The notes below the pieces were generated by a model that was given only the letters and a program-made list of their open reading frames with translations, was not told where the DNA came from and ran no database searches. A stretch of DNA of 64,000 nt from Pontibacter sp. FD36. GTDB lineage: Bacteria; Bacteroidota; Bacteroidia; Cytophagales; Hymenobacteraceae. This document shows, one piece after another, positions 27,781 to 35,820 of the stretch; position 1 is the stretch's first letter, and each line of letters starts with the position of its first letter. Made by a program: the position numbers and the translations under genes. Where the stretch lies: assembly GCF_015686655.1 (NCBI RefSeq), contig NZ_JADPMP010000012.1, forward strand, positions 165,193 through 229,192, in the 5' to 3' direction.

Positions 27781-28800
27781 CTATTTACCATCCACCTCTT
27801 TCATAAAATCAACCAGGCCCTCAAAATACCTTTGCTGATCATCATAAAAGGCCATGTGACTGCCTTCGGGGCAGTGCAGGTAGCGCCCATTCGGGTATTG
27901 AGTGGCCATCCACTCCATGTGTTTCGGGTCCATGGTGTCGTGCTGACCGCCGATGGTGAGCGTAGGCACCTTAATGTTTGGAAGGTCCTGGGAGCGGTCC
28001 CAGTTTAGAAGTGAGGCGTTGCCCCGGATGCCGAACTCACTTGGCCCCTGCATCTGCACATAAATGGTCTGGTTCATGTGGTCGAGCATGCGCAGGGCCG
28101 GATCCGGCCAGTCCTCCAGCGGCATGCGCAGGGCGTGCTTGGTATAGAAGTGCGGTAGCAGCAGCTCCATGTAGCGCGGGTTCTCAAAGTCGTTGTCGGC
28201 TTCTATCTGCTTTATCTCGGCCAGTACCTCGGTAGGCATCTGCGGACCCAGCACCTCGTCGGCATACTTGTTATATTCGGGTACGCTTGACACCATGTTC
28301 GAAATGATCAGGCCTTTGAGATGCTGCTGGTACTTAAGCGCGTATTCGTTTGCCAGAATGCCGCCCCAGGAGTGGCCCAGCAGGTAGAAATTGCTTTTGT
28401 CGAGTTGCAGCGCCTGGCGCACCTGCTCCACTTCCTCTACAAAGCGGTCGATTTCCCAGAGGCTGGTGTCGTCGGGTTTGTCGCTGTAGTGGGAGCCCAG
28501 CTGGTCGTAGTAGTAATACTCAATGCCCTCCTTGGGCAGAAAGCTGTGAAAGCACTCAAATGCCTCGTGCGTGCCGCCCGGTCCGCCATGCAGCAAAAGC
28601 AGCTTCATAGTCGGGTTGTTGCCCACCCGTTTCGTCCAGACATAGAACTCGCCTTTTGGGGTATTGATGGTAATCCGGCGGGCTCCACCGCTAAGTTCGT
28701 GCTCGGTACCGGCATAGTTGTGGTAATCGGCTACGGAAGTAGTTGAACTGCCGGAATTTTCAGAAGTGGCAGGAGAAAGCTGGCGCAAAAGTGATTTCAT
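27781..28800 (-). CDS. Proline-iminopeptidase-family alpha/beta hydrolase
   Basis: The 339-residue enzyme carries HGGPGG (residues 71-76), YYDQLGSHYSDKPDD (97-111) and the nucleophile elbow GHSWGG with Ser144, the diagnostic trio of proline iminopeptidases. GGQHDTMDP supplies the acid and GSHMAFYDD the histidine. The first 30 residues are Ser/Thr-rich without a clear signal peptide. Members cleave N-terminal proline or hydrolyse amides; the exact substrate is open. The intergenic region to the right is divergent with the DUF3616 gene. Confidence 0.91.
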   Translation of the reverse strand: MKSLLRQLSPATSENSGSSTTSVADYHNYAGTEHELSGGARRITINTPKGEFYVWTKRVGNNPTMKLLLLHGGPGGTHEAFECFHSFLPKEGIEYYYYDQLGSHYSDKPDDTSLWEIDRFVEEVEQVRQALQLDKSNFYLLGHSWGGILANEYALKYQQHLKGLIISNMVSSVPEYNKYADEVLGPQMPTEVLAEIKQIEADNDFENPRYMELLLPHFYTKHALRMPLEDWPDPALRMLDHMNQTIYVQMQGPSEFGIRGNASLLNWDRSQDLPNIKVPTLTIGGQHDTMDPKHMEWMATQYPNGRYLHCPEGSHMAFYDDQQRYFEGLVDFMKEVDGK

Positions 28801-28881
28801 GGTTTATCGGTTTAAGGTGAGCGTAAGGAGTATGTACGGTGAATATACACAAAGTATAGCTTCCTGTCACTTGGTATATAC

Positions 28882-28911
28882 TTTAAAATAAGTTAGCTAA
28901 AGTTACGTTTG
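28882..28911 (+). promoter_or_regulatory. Candidate Bacteroidota-type promoter for the DUF3616 gene
   Basis: TACGTTTG at 28904-28911 is a perfect -7 match to TAnnTTTG. TTTA at 28882-28885, 18 bases upstream, is a three-of-four match to the -33 TTTG. A transcript would start about 80 bases before the ATG at 28996. Confidence 0.45.
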
Positions 28912-28995
28912 GCTGACTACAGATATAGCAATAGCCGGCACCAACCAGCCTGCGTATGTATACCTGAAAACTAGACGCTATATCTAACAGACACC

Positions 28996-30084
28996 ATGCT
29001 TGAGCAAATTAAACTGAGCTTTTCCCCGGACCTGAGCCTGAATGCCGAAGGCAAGCATGTGCGCGACGGCCTTTCCACGGCCATGTTCATTGGCGATAAT
29101 TTGTGGCTGAGTTGTGATGAGCGCACCACCATCGAGCGCCTCACCCGTCTACCTGACGGCTCCTTCGGAAAGCACCACTCCTTTGATGTGCATGACTACC
29201 TGGATCTTCCGGCGCAGGATAAAAGTGAGATAGACATCGAAGGCATGGGCATGGCCGACCATTACCTTTGGCTGGTTGGCTCCCACAGCCTGAAGCGGAA
29301 GAAACCGAAGCGGCCTGACTCCTTCAAGAAACAGATAAAACGACTGGCTAAAATTACGAGCGACCCTAACCGCTACCTGCTGGCACGCATCCCCATCCTT
29401 CAGGATCCGGCAACAGGAGAGTATACCCTTTACAAAGAAGTGGAAGACCCGGACCGGCCCGGCAAATTGCTGCGTGCTGGGCAATTAAGAGGTGACAAAA
29501 CCAGCAATATGCTGACTGAATTAATGGAGCAGGACGAGCACATCGCACCTTTTATGAACATCCCCGGCAAAGACAACGGCTTCGATATAGAAGGACTGGC
29601 CATACACGGCAGCCGCATTTTTATAGGGCTGCGTGGTCCGGTGCTGCGGGGCTGGGCCATGGTGCTGGAAGTGGAGCCAGAAGAAGACGGGACCGGTATC
29701 CTGCAACTGAAGCAGCTGACTAAAGAGAAACCCTACCGAAAACACTTTCTGAACCTGCGGGGCAAAGGTATACGGGAGCTCCGCATTTTCGGGAATGACA
29801 TGTACCTGCTGGCAGGGCCCACCATGGATCTGGACGGCGTGATTGCTATCTACCGCTGGCGCGATGCCGTGAACGGGGACACAGAGCAGGTAGTACATAA
29901 CAACGAACTGGAGCGACTTTGCGAGGTACCGCACGGCACAGGCGAGAACACCGGCAAAGACAAAGCGGAAGGCCTCGCTATACTGGATGACCAGCGTATG
30001 CTGGTCGTATTCGACAGCCCGACCGATGCCCGTACGGTGGGGGAGCATGATGTGCAGGCAGACGTTTTGCGGATTGTGGAGTAG
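28996..30084 (+). CDS. DUF3616 domain-containing protein
   Basis: The 362-residue soluble protein matches the DUF3616 family: an early SAMFIGDNLWL-like strand (here STAMFIGDNLWLSCDE), EIDIEGMGMADHYLWLVGSHSLKRKKPK near residues 73-100, split by a basic loop, and GFDIEGLAIHGSRIFIGLRGP near 195. It looks like a beta-propeller-type fold. There is no signal peptide. The biochemical role is not known. It converges with the DUF2254 gene. Confidence 0.88.
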   Translation: MLEQIKLSFSPDLSLNAEGKHVRDGLSTAMFIGDNLWLSCDERTTIERLTRLPDGSFGKHHSFDVHDYLDLPAQDKSEIDIEGMGMADHYLWLVGSHSLKRKKPKRPDSFKKQIKRLAKITSDPNRYLLARIPILQDPATGEYTLYKEVEDPDRPGKLLRAGQLRGDKTSNMLTELMEQDEHIAPFMNIPGKDNGFDIEGLAIHGSRIFIGLRGPVLRGWAMVLEVEPEEDGTGILQLKQLTKEKPYRKHFLNLRGKGIRELRIFGNDMYLLAGPTMDLDGVIAIYRWRDAVNGDTEQVVHNNELERLCEVPHGTGENTGKDKAEGLAILDDQRMLVVFDSPTDARTVGEHDVQADVLRIVE

Positions 30085-30161
30085 GTTTGAACTACATTAT
30101 CAGGTCTGCAGCACAATGCTGAACGAAATCAAAAAAGGATAGCGTAGAGACCTGGTAAAAC

Positions 30162-31487
30162 TCATTTTTCTCTTCTGGCAGCGGGTTCATCGGCCATGTA
30201 TTTCTCTCTGGCATTCTGAATCAAGGCTTTGATGTAGGCCACGTCTTCCTGGCTTTTCATATCCTGAGCCGAAGCCTCCTCTATTGAATTTAATTCCTTT
30301 TCCATAAGCGACCTGTGTTTGTTTTCTTCATCACGCTTGCTCACCTTGGCAATAAGGTCGATGAGCTTTGCCTGCACGGCTACATCCTGCGAAGAATAGG
30401 CGCGGATACTGGCTGTGCAAAGGTAAAAGGTTGTCTCGAAAGGTATAGGCGCATAGATGATGGCAGCTGTTCCATCTTCATGCTCCACCACTTTCTGGCC
30501 ACGTAAGCCCTGAAGTCTGCAAAGCAGGTCCAGCAGGTAGTCAATGGCATGAATAGCTGTGCCCGGATCGTTGATGGCCGGGCTCAGGGCTTTTACCGCA
30601 ATTTCGGTTAGCTGCTTAAAACTGTAAAAGAAGTTTTCCTTGATATTTTCCTGGTGCCGGAAGATCACGTTCTCTTCCAGTATTTGCTGTATCTTCTGGT
30701 TCATCGGTTTATTTATCTTCAGGAAAGGCTCATCCTTGAGCAGATAAGTGCCCTGGTGCACAAGGACCCTCAGCTTCAGCCCCATCTTCCTGGAAACTTT
30801 CATAAATTCTTTTGAAGTGACAGTGTCAAAGTAGCCGGAATCCCAGGCTTTCACCAGGTAGAATTTTTCGTCTTCTTTCCAGTCTTCATGGTAGCTTCCA
30901 CTTTTCAGTTCCCGGTCGAGCACGGCCCTGGTGGTGTGGTATGTGTTGCTGAGAATGTTTCCGATCTGAACCTGGTTGGATATCATGTGAATGAAATAGA
31001 TGAACGAGATCAGGCAGGCAAAGCCCAGGTACATGCTGATGGCAACTGAAAGCTCAGGCACTTTGGGCCCCTCAGGCATAGTGTTGACATTGCTCAGAAC
31101 GACGATTATAAAACCTGCCGTACCTATAATAGTGCCCAGGACAATCTGACTGCCTCTTTTGTTGAGCAGGTCCGGCAAGAGCCTGGGAGAGAAGCTCGAT
31201 GTGACCTGTGTTAGAACGATCATCACCATGGCAAAGGTGAAGGTAACGAGTGTGAGCAGGCCCGTCAGCAAAGACGAGAGCAGGTCGCGGGCAGTATTCT
31301 CATCGTCTATCTTCAGGAAGGGCACCTTGTCTATCAGGGAGCCTCCAACTGAGATCCTGTCCAGATAAGTAGTGCTCATGGCCAGCGCATAGAGACCCAG
31401 CGAGATCACGATAGGGTAGAAGGCAATACTTGTGGTGACCTGTATATAAGTTTGCTTTACAGCGTATTTTAGTTTAGCAAAGTCCAT
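30162..31487 (-). CDS. DUF2254 family membrane protein
   Basis: The 441-residue protein has four N-terminal membrane segments in the first 190 residues (FYPIVISLGLYALAM, LLTGLLTLVTFTFAMVMIVL, IVLGTIIGTAGFIIVVL, ISMYLGFACLISFIYFIH). Motifs typical of DUF2254 occur between and after them (QVTSSFSPRLLPDLLN, ALSPAINDPGTAIHAIDYL). A soluble C-terminal part of about 230 residues follows. The function of the family is unknown. It is monocistronic. Confidence 0.9.
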   Translation of the reverse strand: MDFAKLKYAVKQTYIQVTTSIAFYPIVISLGLYALAMSTTYLDRISVGGSLIDKVPFLKIDDENTARDLLSSLLTGLLTLVTFTFAMVMIVLTQVTSSFSPRLLPDLLNKRGSQIVLGTIIGTAGFIIVVLSNVNTMPEGPKVPELSVAISMYLGFACLISFIYFIHMISNQVQIGNILSNTYHTTRAVLDRELKSGSYHEDWKEDEKFYLVKAWDSGYFDTVTSKEFMKVSRKMGLKLRVLVHQGTYLLKDEPFLKINKPMNQKIQQILEENVIFRHQENIKENFFYSFKQLTEIAVKALSPAINDPGTAIHAIDYLLDLLCRLQGLRGQKVVEHEDGTAAIIYAPIPFETTFYLCTASIRAYSSQDVAVQAKLIDLIAKVSKRDEENKHRSLMEKELNSIEEASAQDMKSQEDVAYIKALIQNAREKYMADEPAARREK

Positions 31488-31820
31488 AGGGTGAGTTGCA
31501 CAATTGAAGCCATCATTTTTCTTACGAGAGCGTTCGATTTTAGCTTAAAACGGAATACCTGATTACGAATGGCTTTAGCTGAAGTTCGGTCTTGACAGGA
31601 CTGGCATGATCTCCGGCAAAAATTCTGGGCAGGAGCGCCAACTTCAGAAAATTACTCGGACAGCAGCTTTAAAATGTTGGTGCAGTACGAATGGTGGGGT
31701 TACATCCCGCCAGCCGAGTAATGTGCAGGTCACTATACCTTGTTATACACAGCGCTATACCTACACCTTTTTCTGTTTCCTTCGTTTTTACATAAGTGTG
31801 TCACCTTCAGTTTTATACCT
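31488..31820. other. Divergent intergenic region, DUF2254 / DUF6152 genes
   Basis: About 330 bases. It holds two copies of the CTATACCT octamer (about 31732 and 31755) in direct orientation just before the DUF6152 gene. A 9-base inverted pair, ATTACTCGG near 31653 and CCGAGTAAT near 31714, is also present. No clear promoter box or gene was found. Confidence 0.4.
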
Positions 31821-32165
31821 ATGCTGTTACCTGCCAAATTACTCCTGCTTCTATTAATCCCGCTGACTGTGGTGCTACATCACGGTTGGGCAAACTACGA
31901 CCAGACCAAAACGCTGGACTACACCGGCCAAGTGGAAGAGATCACCTATGAAAACCCGCATGGCATGTTAAAGCTACAGCACGAAAACAAAACCTGGACG
32001 GTTGTGCTGGCCCCGCCCAGCCGCATGAATTCCCGTGGCCTGGCAAAGGACATGATCAAGCCTGGTGATAATTTGCGGGTAGTGGGGTATCCGCATAAAG
32101 AAGTGAAAGATGAAATGCGGGCAGAGCGGGTCTATGTGGGAGACAAAAAGATAGAACTCCGCTAG
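31821..32165 (+). CDS. DUF6152 family secreted protein
   Basis: The 114-residue product has a signal peptide (MLLPAKLLLLLLIPLTVVLHHGWA). A small beta-barrel-like domain follows with the family pattern DYTGQVEEITYENPHGMLKL, WTVVLAPPSRMNSRGL and GDNLRVVGYPHKEVKDEMRA. An in-frame ATG at 31740 would add a non-signal extension and is rejected. It ends 2 bases before the GTG of the next gene, so the pair is an operon. The role is unknown; the position of such proteins next to DUF6644 membrane proteins suggests a two-part periplasm/membrane unit. Confidence 0.82.
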   Translation: MLLPAKLLLLLLIPLTVVLHHGWANYDQTKTLDYTGQVEEITYENPHGMLKLQHENKTWTVVLAPPSRMNSRGLAKDMIKPGDNLRVVGYPHKEVKDEMRAERVYVGDKKIELR

Positions 32166-32167
32166 CG

Positions 32168-32653
32168 GTGACCGCCCAACTAGCAGGGCTGCTGCAGGGG
32201 CTGGAAGACTCCGCTTTGGCGAGCGCCATCCGGCAATCCACTTGGCTATACCCCTTTCTGGAGATTGTGCACATCCTGGGTATTGTGCTGCTGGTCGGTG
32301 CCGCTTTCCTGTTTGATCTGCGCTTGCTGGGGCTTTCCAAAAAGCTGCCTGTCCCGGAGCTGGCCAACCATCTGTTGCCCTGGTCCCGGAGGGGCCTATA
32401 CCTGATCGTTCCTTCCGGCGTCCTGTTGTTCAGTACCAATGCCATGACGCTGGCCACTGACACTGTTTTTCATATCAAACTGCTCGGCCTGGTGGTAGGT
32501 GGTATAAACGCCGGACTTTTTCATCGATACCTCCTTTCTTCTGCACCCGAATGGCCGCATGGCCACACGCCCGGGGCTGCTAAAGCCGTGGCAATATGCT
32601 CGGTGGTGGTATGGATGATGGTGATAGCCTGCGGGCGGTTGCTGGCTTATTAA
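32168..32653 (+). CDS. DUF6644-like four-helix membrane protein
   Basis: The 161-residue protein starts at a GTG two bases after the DUF6152 stop codon, so it is probably translationally coupled. It has four membrane segments with the pattern STWLYPFLEIVHILGIVLLVGAAFLFDLRLLG, split over the first two, plus the histidine-containing FHIKLLGLVVGGINAGLFHR. Histidines in the membrane at about residues 35 and 100 could bind haem, as in related cytochrome-like DUFs, but this is inference. The C-terminus ends in the fourth helix. Confidence 0.8.
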   Translation: MTAQLAGLLQGLEDSALASAIRQSTWLYPFLEIVHILGIVLLVGAAFLFDLRLLGLSKKLPVPELANHLLPWSRRGLYLIVPSGVLLFSTNAMTLATDTVFHIKLLGLVVGGINAGLFHRYLLSSAPEWPHGHTPGAAKAVAICSVVVWMMVIACGRLLAY

Positions 32654-32792
32654 TTATGCTTTTGTTTCTTTTGTAGCTGGTTGGCTCCCCCTCTGACACG
32701 CGCTGGTAACTCGCGCCAGGAGGGAAGCTAGTCAGAGCATCTGTACCTTGCGGCACGGTAACCGTAAAGCTAGTAAAGCATATAGCAGCATT

Positions 32793-33164
32793 ATGAATCT
32801 GACAGTAGGTTGTAAAGTGGAATGGACGGAGTCGGTGTACACGCCTTATACAGAAGGGGAGACATCTGACTTTATCGGGGAGCGGACGATAACCGGTAGG
32901 ATAACGGCAGAAGGGTATGCGAAGAAAACGAATTACCATTTCTTCACGATCCATGTGTATGGGGCTGAAGGGGTAAATGCGCAGGAGATAGAAGTGAACA
33001 GTAAGATCGTCCGGAGGGGTGTGGTGCTATACCCGAAGTGCAGGCTATTGGCGACCCCAGACAACTACGATGAACTGGTAAAGGAAAAAGCAGATCGGAA
33101 GGAAAATAGCAGTCCGGTCTGTTATGCCGACTCAAAAGAATTGCGGGAAGGCTTTGAAGATTAA
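32793..33164 (+). CDS. Hypothetical cytoplasmic protein
   Basis: The 123-residue product begins MNLTVGCKVEWTES. It looks beta-rich in its first 85 residues (ERTITGRITAEGYAKKTNYHFFTIHV) and ends in a charged helical tail. No leader, membrane segment or known motif is visible. An ATG at 32748 in the same frame is possible but gives a less convincing start. It converges with truA, with 32 bases between the stops. Confidence 0.6.
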   Translation: MNLTVGCKVEWTESVYTPYTEGETSDFIGERTITGRITAEGYAKKTNYHFFTIHVYGAEGVNAQEIEVNSKIVRRGVVLYPKCRLLATPDNYDELVKEKADRKENSSPVCYADSKELREGFED

Positions 33165-33196
33165 ATGGAATCAAGGGCTTATTCGCCGGCCACTAG

Positions 33197-33982
33197 CTAT
33201 ACCTGCTGGAAGGCAGGAGAGAAGCCAGGGCGGGGCGGAATGTCCAGGAAAGGGTAAGTGACTTTGGACAGGTATAGCCCCTGCGGATAGGCCGGTGTCA
33301 GGTGCTTGGGTGCCGTTTCTAGGGCCAGGTAACTTTCGAACTCCTGCAGGCTGAGCGCACCGGTTCCGATTTTCAGAAGTTGGCCCACGATGATGCGGAT
33401 CATGCGGCTCAAAAACCGGTTGGCCGATATCTGAAAACGCAGCCTGTCCCCTTGCTGGTCCATCAGCCAGCGGGCTTCTGTTACATAGCAAATGGTGCTG
33501 TCATGATCTGCCGGCGTAATACAGAAGTTCCTGTAATCGGTGTAAAGCGGGAGCAGGGCAGTAGCCGCCTGCATCGCTTCCAGGTTCATGTTCCGAACCG
33601 GGTACAGGGCACTTACATCGTGCAGAAACGGATCTTTGTAGGTATGGATAAAGTAGTCGTAGCTTCTTTGGCTGGCATCGAAGCGGGCATGGGGCAGGCC
33701 CTCCACCGGGATGATGTCGAACACGGCGATATCGGGCGGTAGCACTTTGTTCAGCCGGAAAAGCATGTCAAAGTCCCAGGGCTGCGCGACATCCAGGTGA
33801 AAAAAGAACTGGCTCGCATGTACCCCCGCATCCGTTCTGCCACAACCCACGATCGCGACGGGCTGCTTCAGAATCTTCTTCAGACACTCTTCTATTACCT
33901 GCTGTACCCCAACCCCATAAGGGTGTCGCTGCCAACCGTTGTAGTGCGTGCCGCTATAGCCGATATGAAAGAAGTAACGCAA
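33197..33982 (-). CDS. truA: tRNA pseudouridine(38-40) synthase
   Basis: The 261-residue enzyme isomerises uridines 38-40 in the anticodon stem of many tRNAs. It has YSGTHYNGWQRH near residue 9 and the catalytic GRTDAGVHA with Asp51. Later it has RSYDYFIHTYKDPF and the C-terminal-half FLSRMIRIIVGQLLKIGTG. Length is normal. The stop codon TAG lies inside an AGGTATAG octamer on the coding strand. It is monocistronic. Confidence 0.97.
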   Translation of the reverse strand: MRYFFHIGYSGTHYNGWQRHPYGVGVQQVIEECLKKILKQPVAIVGCGRTDAGVHASQFFFHLDVAQPWDFDMLFRLNKVLPPDIAVFDIIPVEGLPHARFDASQRSYDYFIHTYKDPFLHDVSALYPVRNMNLEAMQAATALLPLYTDYRNFCITPADHDSTICYVTEARWLMDQQGDRLRFQISANRFLSRMIRIIVGQLLKIGTGALSLQEFESYLALETAPKHLTPAYPQGLYLSKVTYPFLDIPPRPGFSPAFQQV

Positions 33983-34064
33983 GGGTTTGCTCAGGTATAG
34001 GTGACGGAGGTTTTATCTGCAAGGTAGAAATAAAAAAACAGTTACTATGGTAGCTTAGTCCGAA

Positions 34065-35603
34065 TCAAGGTTGATTCTTCATCCAGGTATAGATGCCGTT
34101 CGTCCAGCCAAAGCCATCCTGATTGGGATATTCTCCGCCTCCGGCTTCTGAGCCAGGGTCTACCACGTTGTATTTTTCCATCATCTTGCCGGTTTCTTTA
34201 AACACCTGATCGTTCAGGGCAATCCATCGCTTTTTTATTTCTTCGGCAGTATCATCAAACCCATAATGGCGAAGCCCCACATAGCTGAGGTATTGCAGCG
34301 GAGCCCAGCCGTTCGGGTAATCCCATTGCTGGCCACTGTAGTGGAGAGAAGAAACCAGGCCGCCCTTTTTTAAAAAGCTGTTGACAATCTGTTCATGTAC
34401 CTGCTGCGCCTGTTCTTTGCTGGCGATTTTGAAAAACAGCGGAAATATACCTGCCAGTGACATGATGCTCGTGGACTTGTTTGACACGGTATCATAATCC
34501 ATATAAAAGCCATTGTCCTCGTTCCACAAATAGCGGATCATGGCCTCTTTACGCTTCTCTGCCTTTTGGAGGAAGTAAGCGGAAGGCTCAGAAAAAGAGC
34601 TGTGTGCATAGGCATCCGATAAGGTTACTTCCAGATCGTAGAGCAGGCAGTTCAGGTCGACAGGCACGATATCGGTTGTGTGGATGGATTCCATGTTGGT
34701 TTCTTCTCTGAACCAACGGCAGCTAAAGTCCCAGCCAGATTCGCAAGCTGCTCTGATATGCCGGTAGAGTGTGCCAGGCTCCACGCCATCCGTGGCTGCA
34801 TGACGCGCCATTTCCACATCTTCCACATAGGACTCAGGGCGAGGTGCAGTAAGGTCATCCCAGTAGCGGTTCAGGATACTACCGTCTGGCATCAGGACGG
34901 CTCTGCGAATACAATCTTCTTTCTCTGAAAGGCGGTAGTACCCGTCCATCCAATAGTTATATTCTTTCTGCATGTGCGGGAGGTACTGCGTCAGCACATC
35001 GGGCCCGTCAATTTCAGCCAGCAGCCGGACCATCATGGCAAAGAATGGAGGCTGTGAACGTGTCATGTAATAACTCCGGTTCGCGTTCGGAATATGTCCA
35101 TAGGCATCAATCAAATAGGCAAAATTATCGACCATGTCCCGGATCAGTTCATGTTCCCCGGCACATTGCAAACCCAGCATGGTAAAGTAGCTGTCCCAGT
35201 AATATAAGCCCCTGAATCTTCCGCCCGGCACGATATAGGATTTGGGGACAGGCAGCATGGAGCAGTTGGTTTGCGATTTGCGTGTCAGCAGGGGCCAAAG
35301 CTGTGCGATATGCTCCGTCACAGGTAGTTGCTGGTCACTCTCGTAGTCGGTTTGTATAGGGGTGGGAATTTCAAAATATGCACAGACGAAATCCTTCAGA
35401 TCGAAGTCCTTCTCGTGCTTTTCGATTTCGTACAGACTTAGAATTTCTTCCGGGGCACGCTTGGGAAAACAGTCTGCAAACGTGATGGAATCAGGAAAGA
35501 CATGATTCATCTGCACGTCGTGAAACAGCGGCCCGAATAACTGATCTGGTGGTAAAATGGCCGGTACTACGCTGTAAATCTGTGGGGGCTCTATCGGTTT
35601 CAT
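34065..35603 (-). CDS. treF: Trehalase, GH37 family, cytoplasmic type
   Basis: The 512-residue glycosidase splits trehalose into two glucose molecules. Signature one appears as PGGRFRGLYYWDSYF (126-140), where the usual Glu after RFR is Gly. Signature two is QWDYPNGWAPLQYL, and the C-terminal base motif is GGGEYPNQDGFGWTNG. There is no signal peptide and the start follows the pattern of TreF, so it should act on internal or imported trehalose. No transporter is adjacent. The gene borders the AT-rich defence block, but its own base composition is normal. Confidence 0.95.
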   Translation of the reverse strand: MKPIEPPQIYSVVPAILPPDQLFGPLFHDVQMNHVFPDSITFADCFPKRAPEEILSLYEIEKHEKDFDLKDFVCAYFEIPTPIQTDYESDQQLPVTEHIAQLWPLLTRKSQTNCSMLPVPKSYIVPGGRFRGLYYWDSYFTMLGLQCAGEHELIRDMVDNFAYLIDAYGHIPNANRSYYMTRSQPPFFAMMVRLLAEIDGPDVLTQYLPHMQKEYNYWMDGYYRLSEKEDCIRRAVLMPDGSILNRYWDDLTAPRPESYVEDVEMARHAATDGVEPGTLYRHIRAACESGWDFSCRWFREETNMESIHTTDIVPVDLNCLLYDLEVTLSDAYAHSSFSEPSAYFLQKAEKRKEAMIRYLWNEDNGFYMDYDTVSNKSTSIMSLAGIFPLFFKIASKEQAQQVHEQIVNSFLKKGGLVSSLHYSGQQWDYPNGWAPLQYLSYVGLRHYGFDDTAEEIKKRWIALNDQVFKETGKMMEKYNVVDPGSEAGGGEYPNQDGFGWTNGIYTWMKNQP

Positions 35604-35747
35604 TTATTCTTGCTTTACCTTATGCAGGAATAACTGGTTTTTAGGTTGAAGTGTTTTGATGATGGAAGGCTTTTAGGGGTGTGTAGAGCCTTCGCTAGAG
35701 CGGGCTTGTACTGTTACTCGTGTAGAAGGTATGGGGGATTAAAAAGG

Positions 35748-35774
35748 TAGGCACGAGCTGCCTGCTCGTGCCTA
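35748..35774. repeat. Hairpin with TAGGCACGAG arms
   Basis: TAGGCACGAG (35748-35757) and CTCGTGCCTA (35765-35774) form a perfect 10-bp stem with a 7-nt loop, 47 bases from the end of the DUF262 gene. It has no long T-run. It may act as a terminator for the leftward AT-rich operon or be a REP-like element. Confidence 0.65.
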
Positions 35775-35820
35775 TTAAGGAAATCTAAATTTTAGTTTTT
35801 ATATAAAAAATCTTTAAGAG

